From Megaleporinus macrocephalus (Eukaryota > Chordata > Actinopteri > Characiformes > Anostomidae), in NCBI GenBank assembly GCA_021613375.1, contig CM038727.1:6006564-6070563 (forward strand): a DNA stretch of 64,000 nucleotides. The letters run 5' to 3'. This document shows positions 24,227-36,159 of this stretch, in pieces. The position numbers and the translations under genes were made by a program. The notes beneath the pieces are model-generated. The model worked only from the letters and a program-made list of their open reading frames with translations, was not told the DNA's origin and did no database searches. The first letter of the stretch is position 1; each line of letters opens with the position of its first letter.

Positions 24227-24330
24227 TTGGCTGGCCTGGGAAGGCCTCGCTATCCCCCCCGGAGGAGCCAGAGGAGGTGGCTAGGGAGAGGGAAGTCTGA
24301 GTTTCTCTGCTTGGACTGGTGTGGGACCAC
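24227..24330 (+). mobile_element. LINE fragment, right part
   Basis: GGCTGGCCTGGGAAGGCCTC followed by GGAGGAGCCAGAGGAGGTGG continues the LINE ORF2 end (LAWEGLAIPPEEPEEVARE). It directly extends the sequence interrupted at 23764. Confidence 0.75.
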
Positions 24331-24719
24331 CTGAATGGAGCTGTTTGCTCTATAGATCCTCTTCCACACTCCCTCCAGCAGCTGTGGGATGCACTGCAGT
24401 CAGCATGGCTCCAGATACCTGTGACCACCTACCAGTACCTTATTGAGTCACCCAGTCCGTCTAGCACTCTGGATCTTAGCTGGTGGTCATAATTATGTGA
24501 CTGCACTGTGTTTCATCCGCATCCTCAGAAGACACGTCCACAGGGAACATGATATTAAACGTTGTTCTCCATGTTTAGTGCAATCACACATTTCTACCAG
24601 AGAGGTCTCCAAGTCTGCAAAACTTACATGGTGCAGCTTTATATGATTTCAGTTCTTACCCATCAGGCCTGTCTTGTTATGATCACCTTATGCTGTGTGT
24701 GTCTTGTCTTTGTGTTTAG

Positions 24720-24854
24720 GCAATAGTGGAACTGCAGTCTGAAAAATATGTGCAGACCATCGATGAGGAGACGGCATTGGACTTGGAGCACAATGACAAG
24801 TCCTTGTACGTCTTCAGTGACTTCACTAGTGAGGCGTTCGAGCACTGCCGAAAG
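24720..24854 (+). CDS. topbp1: topbp1 coding exon 2 (residues 30-74)
   Basis: The acceptor TGTGTTTAG and donor AAG|GTGCGT enclose 45 codons in phase 0. They encode the middle of BRCT0 (LQSEKYVQTIDEE, then DKSLYVFSDFTSEAFEHCRK). Human BRCT0 aligns without gaps. Confidence 0.95.
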
Positions 24855-24879
24855 GTGCGTTCGTGTGTTTTTATATCTG

Positions 24880-24884
<5 letters not shown>

Positions 24885-24948
<64 letters not shown>
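24885..24948. repeat. (TA)n microsatellite in intron
   Basis: A pure TA tract 30 bases after the exon 2 donor, followed by CACACA. Confidence 0.95.
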
Positions 24949-24951
<3 letters not shown>

Positions 24952-24953
<2 letters not shown>

Positions 24954-25480
24954 TGATCATCCATAACATTTAAAACTACCTCCTTGTATCTAGACACACT
25001 GTCCATGTTATCAGCTCCACTGACCATATAGGAGCTACACTTACAGACTGTAGTTCATTTGATTCTCTGTATACTTTATTACTCTGTTCTTCAATGATCA
25101 GGACCCCCACAGGACCACCACAGAGCAGGTATTATTTGGGTGTGCGTTGTGCGGGTGTGAGTGAATCAGACACCGCAGCACTGTCCACTCTATTAGACAC
25201 TCCTACTACTTGCTGGTCCACCTTGTAGATGTAAAGTCAGAGACAGTAGCTCATCTGCTGCTTCACAGTTTGTGTTCCTCTAGTCCTTCATCAGTGGACA
25301 CAGGACGCCGCCCACAGGACACTGTTGTCTGGATGTTGCTGGTTGGTGGACTATTCAAACACTCCAGCAACACTGCTGTGTCTGATCCACTCACACCAGC
25401 ACCACGTCAGTGTCACTGCAGTGCTGAGAATGATCCACCTCCCTAATAGTATCTGCTCTGGTGGTTCTGATGTCTGGAGA
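24952..25480. repeat. Palindromic teleost repeat, copy 2
   Basis: It starts with TGATCATCCATAACATTTAA and shares GACACTCCTACTACTTGCTG, GTAGATGTAAAGTCAGAGAC and CAGTGCTGAGAATGATCCAC with the copies at 172 and 52364. Its left and right halves are inverted relative to each other. It lies just upstream of exon 3. Confidence 0.8.
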
Positions 25481-25536
25481 TGTTCTGTCTTTCATGTATG
25501 TCCTCTGGTCTGCATTTATGTCTGCATACGCTACAG

Positions 25537-25680
25537 CTGGGCTGCAGGATAGTGAATCCTCTCGTAGTGCTCTTCTGCCTGCAGCAGCAAAGATGTGTCC
25601 CCAAGGCAGAGCAGCCAGTTTACAACATGGCCATGGCGGATGTGACCGTGTCCTGCACCTGTCTGGACAAGGAAGCACGG
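25537..25680 (+). CDS. topbp1: topbp1 coding exon 3 (residues 75-122)
   Basis: The acceptor ACGCTACAG and donor CGG|GTGAGC enclose 48 codons, phase 0. The exon encodes the end of BRCT0 ([20 protein letters not shown]) and the start of BRCT1 ([20 protein letters not shown]), closely matching human. Confidence 0.96.
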
Positions 25681-26052
25681 GTGAGCAGTGGACATCATTC
25701 ACAGGACACATTAAATATATCTGTTGACGGGTCTCATTAATGGCTAAAAGCTTAGTTAGACCAAAACCAAACATGGAAACATAGCTGTAGTTGTGAAAAT
25801 GCCTGCTCATATTTTATGTAATGCACTGCTGGGAGGTCAAATATTATGTCATAAGTCAGACGTTGCACTAGCAGTCACGATCTCTTTGTTGCCGGGGGTA
25901 AAGTGATTATATAACACACTAATGATACACAGTTGGGAAGTCTTATATTAAACCAATGAAGCAGAAGGAGGCAGTGCTGCAGAATATTATGTATCATCAC
26001 TAATGACCAGAATTAGGCCAGTGATGTTTTCTGTGTTTGTCTGTAAATGCTG

Positions 26053-26760
26053 GAATCAGTGCTTTTGAGGCCTATCCTGATCGCCGATCACCTTTCAGCG
26101 CACTCATCCAATAGCCGATACCGATCAAGGGCGGGGCTATATGTCACGGCAGGGCTACATGCAATTATTAGCACAAGCAAGTCATGAAACTTGGTTATCT
26201 AGAACTATAAACTCAATCACTCTGGCTGTGGTTCTTTAGCTCTCTGGCTGTTGCTGCTGCTGTTCTGTTCGTACCGGTCAGATCTGGTCTGTAGGTGTTC
26301 TGGGTTATTTGTTTTGTGCTAGCTGTGTGTGCTAGCTCTGCTGTTTGCTGATACTCAATGTATTCAGCTGTGTGGTGTCTCTGAAGTGCTGTATCAGATT
26401 AGTATGTTAAATGTCTTTGTCGTGGTTTCCCCAAGTGATTTTATAGATGTTACAGACTGCCAAACATGTTTTGACATGTTTTCTATCATCACATGCAGTG
26501 AACACCATAAACCATTTAGTCAGTCTGTGGAAAATGAAAGGGTAAGTTTTTCCACCTAGTGGTTCAGATAGGAATTGCAGGCACCTGGCCGGAGGTGGTT
26601 TAACAAAGGGCTCCTTTTCCTGGATGATACGCTAGCTGGAAATACAGAAATTAGGTTTCATTTGTCGTCTCTCGTGATCAGTTAAATTGGGGAAATATCG
26701 GCTGATCGCATATTTTGTTTAGAAATACAGATACATAGTCGATCAATCGTTCCATCTCTA
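26053..26760 (+). mobile_element. hAT-like MITE family H, copy A
   Basis: It has TTTTGAGGCC and GATCGCCGATCACCTTTCAG at the left and GATCAATCGTTCCATCTCTA at the right, as in the other family H copies. The left terminus is worn and no duplication could be read. Confidence 0.75.
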
Positions 26761-27080
26761 CGTAGTTTGGCAAAAATTAAATGAGCTCCATTTTTCACTT
26801 GCCAAAAATTTAGGCACTCTAAGCTTAGGCAAGACGTTTGGTATCCAAAGCCTAAATAATAGGTTGTTAGAAAGCTTTGCATTGTAAGTGAGGTATAATC
26901 TTTCATTGGTTGTTAGTTATATAGCTTTGTGGCTCCAAGAAGCAAACTCCTAGCACCAGCTACCACAGCTGATGGAGCACATGTGTACTGAACTGTTGCA
27001 TTAATGTGGCTGAACTTTGGTGTACTGTTGTGTGCGTGTTTATGAAGTGGATACTTAATGTGTGTTTCTGTGTCTCGCAG

Positions 27081-27262
27081 ACTGAAGTGATGGACTTGGT
27101 CCAGTTGATGGGTGGGCGTGTCTACCGTGACCTCAACGTATCGGTCACTCACCTGGTGGCAGGCGAGGTGGGCAGTAAGAAGTATGTGGTGGCTGCCAAT
27201 CTGGGGAAGCCCATTGTTCTGCCCAGCTGGGTCAAAACCTGCTGGGAAAAGTCTCAGGACAG
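27081..27262 (+). CDS. topbp1: topbp1 coding exon 4 (residues 123-183)
   Basis: The acceptor TGTCTCGCAG and donor AG|GTAGGA give 60 codons plus 2 bases. The exon holds most of BRCT1: [20 protein letters not shown], then [20 protein letters not shown]. The conserved GxVY turn, the GEVGSKKY loop with the phospho-binding lysine, and the W of the last helix are intact. In human, BRCT1 binds phospho-RAD9 and Treslin. Confidence 0.97.
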
Positions 27263-28757
27263 GTAGGATTGCTTTCATCTTTGTGGTGTTGTAACTGTAT
27301 TTGGCTTCGTGCTAGAGATGTTTTCAATGCAGTATTGATAAATAATTACAGTTTGAGTATCAAAATGATGATGTGATTGCTTTCACCACCAAGAAAACTG
27401 ATTTTGCTTAGATGGAAATCCCAGGTTCCCTCTGTCATTCTCTCTTTTAAACTGCATTATGTTAGAAAAAAAGCAGAAATTCAGAAAGGAATTCCAGGCA
27501 ATGTGTACCCCCTTCTTTTCTTATGCAAATCAATGGAGTCTTCCTGCGATAAATAATTTGTGGTTTAGCCATAATGTGAGAGATTGGATATGAGGTGAAA
27601 TTAGTGGTTGGGGTGTTATTTGGCACTATGTGTATTCCGAAAAACTTAGTTTAGCTGACCCCTAGATTCAGTGTTACATTAAGGATTTATTTATGAATTC
27701 CTTTTTATTTTATTTATTTGTTTTTGTTAGGGGTGTTGTGCTTTTTATTTATGTATTCACTGTTTTGTACTTCTCCCTTCCCCTTTTCTTATTAGGTTCT
27801 GTTTTTGCATGTTCTTTTATGCAACTTATAAAAGCGATTTACCCTGAAATGTTCTAAAAACTCAATAAAACAAAGAAAAAAAATCTGGTAACAAGCAGCA
27901 TGGTGAAGCTACAATAAAAGCCACTGTTATATAAATCTTATCTAGTCTTGTGCTTGTCTGGTCTGTTCAGCATGTTGCATATCATATATGCATGACCCAC
28001 CAAAACAGATTCCTTGTATTTGTAACATACTGACTAAAATAAAGTAATTCTGATTTACTAGAGCTGCTGAATGTATCTTACTGGCTGACCTAACGCTGCA
28101 TTCCAAACACATACATATTATTGCCATAGCTGAGGTATTTGAGTGCACTTCTGTTAGTATATGTACTTTTTTTTTTTTTTATTTAAACTTTTTACTATGC
28201 GGTTTAAGTGGCAGCAATAATAACAGAGCTGGAAATCTCTGCCATTTAGATTTCATGTTTCACTACAGCAATTGAAAATGAAATGAAATATATAACTTAA
28301 ATCTAAAACACTTTGATGTTTTGTTTAATAAGCTTTGAAAACGTAAAAAGCTTTTAGCTGGTTTCCAAGTGAACTTCAAGTTGTCTACCAAAACAGCGCC
28401 AGCGCAATTGCATGGCGTCATCAGACCACTGGAACCATGTACCCATTCTAAAATAACTTGCGTTCATTACTTTTTTTAGTTTTATTTTTACTTCCTTCAT
28501 TTATTTAATAAATTTTGGCCTCGTGAGGGTTTTATTAGAAGGTGGTGCATCAAGGGTTGAAAAACTTTGGGCTATGGGAGCCAATCTGTAGACCCTTATA
28601 ATTACAGTTTTGTAGAATCTTTGCTCTTGTGTTTTATGTGTGTATGTATGTAATCAAAATTAATGTAAACATTGTATGTCTACTGATGCTAATATATAAA
28701 CATAATCAAAGATTTTGATATAAATATTCTCGTTCTGTCTCTGATTGTCCCTTTCAG
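27263..28757. other. topbp1 intron 4 (after coding exon 4)
   Basis: AT-rich intron. No further gene or clear mobile element recognised. Confidence 0.6.
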
Positions 28758-28951
28758 TCTGTTTCGGCACTCAGACATGCGTGTGGAGGACTATCTTTGT
28801 CCTGTACTTAAAGGCTGCACAGTGTGTGTGACGGGACTGTCTACGGTGGAGCGCAAAGAAGTGCAGCGGCTTTGTGAGCTGCATGGAGGCAGCTACACTG
28901 GCCAGCTCAAGATGAACGAGTGCACTCATCTCATCGTCAGTGAGCCCTCAG
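28758..28951 (+). CDS. topbp1: topbp1 coding exon 5 (residues 183-247)
   Basis: The acceptor CCCTTTCAG and donor TCAG|GTGAGC define it; it starts in phase 2 and ends in phase 1. It encodes most of BRCT2 ([20 protein letters not shown], then [14 protein letters not shown]). The conserved GG turn and THLIV strand are present. Confidence 0.97.
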
Positions 28952-29072
28952 GTGAGCTTTTGAACTCGTGAACTACAGTTCCTTATTTCAGGGACATCAA
29001 ACTGAATTTTTGGCACATCTTTATAGGACTGGCCTGAATGATTCAAACACTCATGTAATTATTTGTTATGTT

Positions 29073-29978
29073 TAGAGATGGAAAGATCGATCGGCTATGT
29101 ATCGGTATCGGCCGATTTTTAATCAAAATATGCGATCAGTATATGCGTTAAACAAATGAGCCTAATTTCCAGCTAGAGTTTCGTGGAAACCCCCCTCCGG
29201 TCAGGTTGCAATTCCTATCTGAACCACTAGGTGGAAATACATACCCTTTAATTTTCCACAGACTGACTAAAGCAGCGGCCTCACGAAAACAGTTCGTGTT
29301 CACGGCATGTGCGGATGGAAAACATCGTCCGTCTGGAAATTTGTTGCTGTATGTGACTCAGACTCATCCAGGATGTTTTGTAAAATTTATAAAATCAACA
29401 TGTCTCGTTGGGAAACCAAGACAAAGACATTTAACACTATTAATCTGATACAGCACTGCACGCAGCTGAATACAGTGAGTATCAGTAAACAACAGAGCTA
29501 GCACACACAGCTAACACAAACTAATAACCCAGAACACCATACAGACCAGATCTGACCGGTACGAACAGAACAGCAGCAGCAATTCAATATTCTACATTTA
29601 ATGATTACAGATTTAGTTTAAAATAACAGAATCTGTGTTTAATGACTGCAGTTTTTACTGTATTTATTTAATTATCTTTTTTAGTTTTAAATTAAGGGTC
29701 TAAATGTAATGATTACAGTTTTGGGGATATTTGTTTGATCTACTTTGTTTATTTACTGTTAATTTTGTTATAAATATTACGCTCTTTCATATGAGCTCGT
29801 TAAAAATGGTAATAAACAGTTTAGATCATGTTTCATAAATTGCTTGCGCTAAGAACTACATGTAGCCCTGCCGTGGCTTATAGCCCCGCCCTCGATCGGT
29901 ATCGGCTATTGGCCGTTCGCACTGAAAGGTGATCGGTGATCGGAATCGGCCTCAAAAAAGCTGATCGGTCCATCTCTA
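29073..29978 (-). mobile_element. hAT-like MITE family H, copy B
   Basis: A 906-bp element with ends TAGAGATGGAAAGATCGATC and ...TGATCGGTCCATCTCTA. It is flanked by GTTATGTT (29065-29072) and GTCATGTT (29979-29986), an 8-bp duplication with one mismatch. It is inverted relative to copies A, C, D and E. No intact ORF. Confidence 0.88.
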
Positions 29979-30549
29979 GTCATGTTGGTGTTTGTTTCTG
30001 GTTTTAGTATTTGGAAGCTTTGTCTTTTTTCGAGGTCCAATAATTGTAGCCTTAATAACAATACGCATTATCGGCTCTAGCTCTAAAAAGTGGGGTTGTT
30101 ACTGTATGTATAAAGTTAGAAGTGCATAAATAAATGTTTTTTGTACGTAGAGAAATGATAGCTGGTTTAGTGTAGGCACATCATCTCCGAGAACAACACA
30201 CTGTACAGCTTTTCACATGGACGTTGCAGCTAAAAGAGCGAAGATTTGTGCTTTGCATTATCATCCAACTGAGCATCAGAGTCTGGTGCAGGTGACGCCA
30301 AAACCAGGGAGCTCAGGGCTTCGTACCTGAAACCCCTCAACTCCCTGTAGCTCGGCTAGGACTAACCTTAACTCTGCTTGTGTGTTGCTGTACTTACCAT
30401 AATCAGAACCTAGCAGACTAGCTTAGTAAATTAAATATAACCAATTAAAGCAACACTGTCATGGGTTTATAAATAAAACATTTCTAACAGCAGAGCTTCT
30501 GCTTACTATTAATAATCTGTTTTTTCCTACTGAAAATAGTTTGAACTAC

Positions 30550-31340
30550 ATATACAGGGTGAGTCAAAAGTCTTTGGACACCATTTTATTTCTGAAACGA
30601 AAGGGAAAATGAAATAACTGAGTACTCAGGCAAGTAAGGGAGTGAGGGGGTCCTATCTTTTAGGCCAGAGGTCACTACTAGGCGGACCGTGGTCCAGGGC
30701 CGGACCCAGACGTTGTCCAATGCGGACCCAAAGCGATAAACTACTGAGAAGGATTTAATTTCGATAGTGTTTATTGTGAGCGGCAGAACGTCCGGTAAAC
30801 TCACAGACCAATCGCGTGCATTGTAAGATCACCTAAGGCGCTTTTGTGAAACTGAGTTAACAAGAAGACACACTTTTTTAATTTTTTATAAATAAATATT
30901 CTGGGTTTTGAAAAACTTGGTTTTTATGTAGCCCTTGATTTTATTTGAAGTGAGTTACTTAAAAGTTTATAAGTAATTCATTCAGTTCAGCATTTAAACA
31001 GTAAATATACTGAAATATACCGAACGGTATGTGTGATGTGTTGGTCTTTAAAATGCTGACACTAGGCTACTTCCATATACAGGATATGGCACTGAATCAG
31101 AACACACATTAGAAATTATGACGAGCCGGACCTGGGCCTGAGGACATTTCCTTTTACTGGATCTTACTGAACTCTAAATACCCCTGTATTAGGCTATGTC
31201 ACGAACACAGATCTGAAGACGCAGTTCAGCACCAGGGACAGCACACTGAACACGTTGTTCAATGTGGTTGTTGTTGTTGTCTCAACAATTCTGGTCTTCT
31301 TTGGTATGCTACATGACCACCTTCCAATTGGGGGAAAAAA
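30550..31340. repeat. Probable DNA-transposon remnant in intron 5
   Basis: A composite of repeat-like stretches (GGTGAGTCAAAAGTCTTTGG; GAGCGGCAGAACGTCCGGTA). It resembles dispersed teleost repeats, but I cannot name the family. No intact coding frame. Confidence 0.35.
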
Positions 31341-31445
31341 ACTTGCCCTTGATTCGTTTCTGAAATAAGAGATTCCTGAGACTTCTCACTCATCCTTTAT
31401 TATGAAACATAAATATTATTTTGATCATAAGATCTAGTATTCAAA

Positions 31446-31448
<3 letters not shown>

Positions 31449-31487
<39 letters not shown>

Positions 31488-31488
31488 A
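31449..31488. repeat. (TA)n microsatellite in intron 5
   Basis: Short TA tract about 90 bases upstream of the exon 6 acceptor. Confidence 0.9.
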
Positions 31489-31574
31489 AAAAGCCTAAAA
31501 TGCTGTCCGGGCCAGCCCTGCTTACTTAAGACAACGTATGAGAGCGAATTTGCCTCTGTGTGTGTGATTCTCAG

Positions 31575-31766
31575 GTCAGAAGTACGAGTTTGCACGGAAG
31601 TGGAACGTGTACTGCGTTTCTGTGCACTGGCTGTTTGACAGTATTGAGAAAGGCTACTGTCAGGACGAGAGTCGCTACGTTGTGGAGCGCGGGGACAAGA
31701 AGAAAGGGGAGAAGACTGACGGGCCAAACACTTCCACCCCGACTGGCTCCAGCAAGCGCAAAGAAG
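31575..31766 (+). CDS. topbp1: topbp1 coding exon 6 (residues 248-311)
   Basis: The acceptor GATTCTCAG and donor GAAG|GTTTGC define it, phase 1 at both ends. It encodes the end of BRCT2 ([20 protein letters not shown]) and the start of the charged linker ([20 protein letters not shown]). The +4 and +5 donor positions are weak. Confidence 0.95.
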
Positions 31767-31874
31767 GTTTGCTCCCGAATGGCTGCTGGTTCTAATTTCT
31801 CTGTTATTGCTCTCACTGCTGTCCTTGAGTGAAGTTTGTTTCAAGAGATTCGCTACAGAGGAGGGCTGTGTATT

Positions 31875-32200
31875 GTCAGGAACCTGGCGATACAATACGT
31901 ATCGTAATACAACAGTCACGATTCAATATATCCCAATATACTGCCATATTGCAAGCAAAGAGATATTTATTGTGATTTTTTTAAATCCTACTATTAAAAC
32001 AGTCCACTGTATGAACAGGTTTGTCAGTGCTTACAATAGAATTGTGCCCTTGTGCTACTTGTTAATGTTGGAGTGGAGCTGAAAATGGATTACAACACTG
32101 CCATCTAGTGGTCAGAGGTTTAAACACAACACACAATGATTCACTGACTGTTGATACAGTATTACGAAACGTAATATCCTGATATTCTATATTTTGTTAT
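31875..32200 (+). mobile_element. MITE family K, copy 1
   Basis: It contains CGATACAATACGTATCGTAA, AAACAGTCCACTGTATGAAC and GCCATCTAGTGGTCAGAGG. The same sequence occurs inverted at 39000-39478 and 51365-51735. Non-autonomous, no coding capacity. Confidence 0.7.
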
Positions 32201-32539
32201 TTTTCCTTACACACCTACTACACACCACCTCACACTCCAGACGCTTCAGTCTGTGGGTATTCTTACCTTTGCTGTAAAATAGGATTATAATAGGAGTCTC
32301 TGTACATTATTTGATATTTGAACAGATAAAACCTGATTGGCCTAATTAGTCATCCCAAGGCTAGTGTGACTGTAAAGAGTACATCATATATCTTCTTCAA
32401 TAATACATTTTTTTTATTATTATAGTTTTATTATTAAAAAAAAATAATAATAGGGAGCTAAGTAGATTGTTGCATCAGATGAGAAGCAGAGGTCACCTCT
32501 TAAGCTAAGCAATTACAATACAGTGGCAATATACAGTAC

Positions 32540-32720
32540 CACACATTTGACCTCTGCTTTAAACCCAACCGTGTGGTGAGACATCCACACCCACATGGTA
32601 GAAGACCTCCGCAGCGCCCAGGGAATGATTGTGGGTTAGGTGCCTTACTTAAGGGGCACATTAGCCTTGTCCTATCTTTAGGGCACTGGTTCCTTAACCT
32701 CCAGTCCATGACTCACTGAT
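32540..32720 (-). repeat. SINE-like dispersed repeat
   Basis: The - strand carries a gene-like stretch with 'CACCTAACCCACAATCATTC' and 'CTGCGGAGG', a diverged copy of the repeat at 55371-55590 (AAGACACCTAACCCC...). Also related to 45520-45670. Confidence 0.45.
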
Positions 32721-32992
32721 AAGGAACCTGGCTGCTGATAGAGACTTGATGATGGTATTCTTTTTCCTCTGTGGACAAAGTGCCAGTATTTTAGTTTATC
32801 AGAAACATGGTTCCAGTGTTTCTGGACCTAGCTAACATTGGCTAGAGTAGTTAACCTAGGTAGTGTAACAGCTACGCTGCCTCTGTCTTCTCAATCACAT
32901 CCTTAAGAGTGCCTCCCAGCCCGTATGCCCACATTGTAGCATTCATTTTCCGAGGTAATGTTCTGTGTATGACGTGGTGTTGTATTTCTCAG

Positions 32993-33159
32993 CAGACGGG
33001 CCTTCATTGCTTGGACTGAGCCATATCTCAAACGTCAGCTTGAATGTCAATGAAACAGCCATGACTACGGCAACGATGAGCCGCATAGAACCTCCTGATC
33101 CAATCGACGCGTTCGATGTCACGGTCTGTCCAGCAGACGACCTGTTAGACGGCTGTAAG
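32993..33159 (+). CDS. topbp1: topbp1 coding exon 7 (residues 312-367)
   Basis: The acceptor TATTTCTCAG|CAG is a NAGNAG tandem site, and the donor AAG|GTAAGT is consensus. The linker peptide contains LSHISNVSLNVNETAM and ends with the entry to BRCT3 (CPADDLLDGCK). Human has 'LSDVSNISNIN' at the same place. Use of the second AG would start the exon at 32996 and drop one alanine without changing frame. Confidence 0.95.
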
Positions 33160-33311
33160 GTAAGTCTGGCCTGCTTTCTGGGGCCATATATATATTTTAT
33201 ATGTAAATTAAGATGCATGAATTGTTATAAGTGAGAATGCAAAGGTTCTCAATTTGTATTGGAAGGCTTGGATTGGAAGTTATTTAACCAGAGTCTCATT
33301 CTGCTGTGTAG

Positions 33312-33475
33312 CTCTATCTGTGCGGTGTGGTGGGCAAGAGGCTGGAGAAGCTTCGTCGGCTGGTGAACTCTGCAGGAGGCCTGCGCTTCAACCAGCCTGG
33401 TGAAGAGCTCACACACATAGTGATGGGAGAACCGGACCAGGAAGTTAAAAACTTCCTCGCCAAGGCCGCTCACAG
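33312..33475 (+). CDS. topbp1: topbp1 coding exon 8 (residues 368-422)
   Basis: The acceptor GCTGTGTAG and donor AG|GTTGGT define it, starting in phase 0 and ending in phase 2. It encodes the body of BRCT3: LYLCGVVGKRLEKLRRLVNS, AGGLRFNQPGEELTHIVMG, ending in AAHR, where human has SAHR. Confidence 0.96.
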
Positions 33476-34282
33476 GTTGGTCCAGATACAAAACAAGCTG
33501 TTTTGAGTTTATTGAGGTGGTCTTTGAAACAATAGTTGGTCTTGGACATATGTTGCAAAGTTGGTCATTGGTGGGTTGACTGGTCTGGCCCAGTTGTGTT
33601 TGTAGCTGGTAACAGAATTAGCATGGACTGACGTGACGTGTCCCCACCAATATCCAGCGATTTATTGAATCCCCACCAATAATTTGATCCCCTCAGAAAA
33701 TTAGACTCTGATCGGTCAACGTCTCATTCACCTAGAATGAGAAAGGGTTAAATCAGGTTTTCTACTCAAGTCATATGGCCAGTCTGATTGGCTGTGCCTT
33801 TCCCTGCTGTCGCGTGAGACTCTGTAGCTACGTTTGGTTGTTAGCAGCGCCAAAACTGGAAGGAAGACTTTCCAGTCATATGAGACTCACTGTGCAATGT
33901 GGGAGACACATGGGTGTGAAAAGCGAGTGAGGATGGCAGCAAAAAAAAGCTATTTTTCAAAGAAACAGTTAAAGTCAATTAAAGTCTTGTTCACTAATGA
34001 AATGAGTCCATCATAATAATGTTAATGGCGATGCTCGGCTTTGGCGCTCAGCATACAGCGGGCTAACATCGTCCGTAGCTTTGAATAACTAGCAGTGTTC
34101 CTATTTCTATTAATGTTAATGTATTAGAGACGTCAGTTGCACTACTAAAGTAATGTTAATAAGTCTTTAGATGTAAACTCACTGGTCACTGGTTTGAAAC
34201 GGGTTGAAATGAGCCTGTATGTTGTAGTTTAATTGAGATATTAAAGATTACATTTTTCTGGGATTGTTACTTTGTTTTTTGT

Positions 34283-34547
34283 GGATCGATCAGTGTTTTT
34301 GAGGCCGATTTCGATCGCCAATCACCTTTTAACGCGATCGGCCGATAGTCGATACCGATCGAGGGTGGGGGCTATATCAGATAGGAATTGCAGGGAGCTC
34401 ACCGAAGGGAGTTTCACGGAGGGTTCTTCTTCCTGGATGAAACTCTAGCTGGAAAAACAGAAATTAGGCTCATTTTGTTTAACATCACATATTTTGATTA
34501 AAAATTGGCCGATACCGTTACAGGGCCGATCGATCCTTCCATCTCTA
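34283..34547 (+). mobile_element. hAT-like MITE family H, copy C (internally deleted)
   Basis: Only about 265 bp remain: the left end with GTTTTTGAGGCCGATTTCGA and the right end with GATCGATCCTTCCATCTCTA are joined by a large internal deletion. It is the same family as copies A to G. Confidence 0.75.
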
Positions 34548-34689
34548 GTCACCACCAATGTCGAGAGCAAATGTACGCCCTTGCAGTCAGGGCTTTCCAA
34601 AAGCTTTGCAATGATACTCTCTTTACGAGGTTAAGATGATCCTAATAGTAGGATGGGCCCAACACAAAATCGACTTTGTGGGTGCTGCC

Positions 34690-35160
34690 TTTTAGAGCCG
34701 GCGATATGGCCCTACAATAATATCATGATATTTCATGGTATTTTTGCGATAACGATACTCTTGGTGATATGACAAAACATTAAATTTAAAAAAAAAATGT
34801 TTCAAGAATACACTACTGCAACAAAATAAATTAAATTTTATTATTGCATACGATATAATATGGCACACTCCTAACTGAGATATTAAAAAATCCATGAATT
34901 TTCATCCAGAATGTCACTATACTAAATAATGCACTCCAAATATCTCCATATATCCAGGACTGAAGTAAAATGAATGATGCTGGACAAATAAAATCTGTCT
35001 CTAGTAGATATATAATGGGAAATTTTCTTTTGATAAAAACAGTAAAAGTAGTACCCTGATGTGATAATTAGGGATGGGTGATATAGGGTATAATATCGTT
35101 CACGATATTAAAAAATGTTGCTGATATTATTGTGTATGATATATTATGACACACCCCTAC
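34690..35160. repeat. MITE remnants in intron 8
   Basis: Two AT-rich blocks carry 'GCGATATGGC..' and 'TAGGGATGGGTGATATAGGG ... ATGACACACCCCTA' ends typical of short hAT-type non-autonomous elements. The boundaries are uncertain. Confidence 0.45.
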
Positions 35161-35221
35161 TGCCTTTCACGCTGAATTGCCTGAATTTAAAATTAATTTA
35201 AATATTTTGTTGTTCCACCAG

Positions 35222-35472
35222 ACCGCATGTTGTCACAGTACAGTGGCTGTTGGACAGTTTCTCTCGTGGCTCTCTACTTCCAGCAGAGGGATACTTTCAC
35301 CCCTCGTTCCTCCCTCCTGCCCCGGCCGAAGTGGACATGCCTGTCCTTCGCCCTGTTGCCCCACGCTCCTCCAGACCCTCCCTCGCCCTCCCTCCAGCCC
35401 CCAGCCCTGCCCGACAGGCTAGGGCAGAGGAAGACTTGCTTTCTCAGTACATGGACAATGACCAGACAGTAG
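35222..35472 (+). CDS. topbp1: topbp1 coding exon 9 (residues 422-505)
   Basis: The acceptor TTGTTCCACCAG and donor TAG|GTGAGT define it, starting in phase 2 and ending in phase 1. It encodes the last helix of BRCT3 (PHVVTVQWLLDSFSRGSLLP), then a proline-rich linker (SLALPPAPSPARQ) and the conserved acidic EEDLLSQYMDND; human has DEDLLSQYENG. Confidence 0.95.
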
Positions 35473-35611
35473 GTGAGTTGGATGCGTGTCCACATCCTAA
35501 GGGTTTATATGCTTCACAAAATTGGCAATGAAATGATCACTGTTTGTAGCGTTATGTGACTTTAATGATATTAACTGATAGAAATATCTTTTTCTCTTCC
35601 TCTCTCGGTAG

Positions 35612-35916
35612 TGGAGTTACCTCCAGCCCCTAATAACAATCACACAAAACAGACTTCCGTGCTAGCAGACCCAGGACCTCCAGGTCAGGACTCCACTCTG
35701 GCCGAGCCCTCAGAGGGAGGTCTATTCAGAGGAAAACGTTTCCTTCTGGTGGGATTTGGACCAGAAGCAGAGGAACAGCTTTCAGTATTAGTGATGGAGA
35801 ACGCTGGGAAGGTTCTGGTGGGCCGTTTCAGAGGCGTGGCCGATTATGCCATTGTTCCGCTCCTGGGCTGTGAAGTGGAGGCCACGGTGGAGGAGGTCGG
35901 CACAGACACCTGGCTG
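35612..35916 (+). CDS. topbp1: topbp1 coding exon 10 (residues 506-607)
   Basis: The acceptor CTCTCGGTAG and donor CTG|GTAGGA define it, ending in phase 0. It encodes a linker and then BRCT4: GGLFRGKRFLLVGFG, VMENAGKVLVGRFRGVADYA, IVPLLGCEVEATVEEVGTDT. The VADYAIVPLLGCEVEATV block is nearly identical to human. Confidence 0.96.
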
Positions 35917-36159
35917 GTAGGATGGAAGTATTTGGAACTTGCATTTGATTTTAAATTAATTTAGGTGGTCTTTGAAACAACAGTTGGTCTTGGGCGTGTG
36001 TTTTAAAGTTGGTCATTGTGGTGGGTTAACGGTTCTGGCTCAGGTGTGTTGGGAACTGGTAACTGTTGGGGCTTCATGCTTAATTTTGCTGTGACATTTT
36101 GGTTTTAGTATAGCAGAAGCCCTTAAGAACATTAACCCTCACATTTACCTGCACATTTA

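Noticed and set aside
29206..29501. Open frames in the family H element as a transposase
   Set aside because: They are short, not shared in frame between copies, and lack hAT motifs. The element is non-autonomous.
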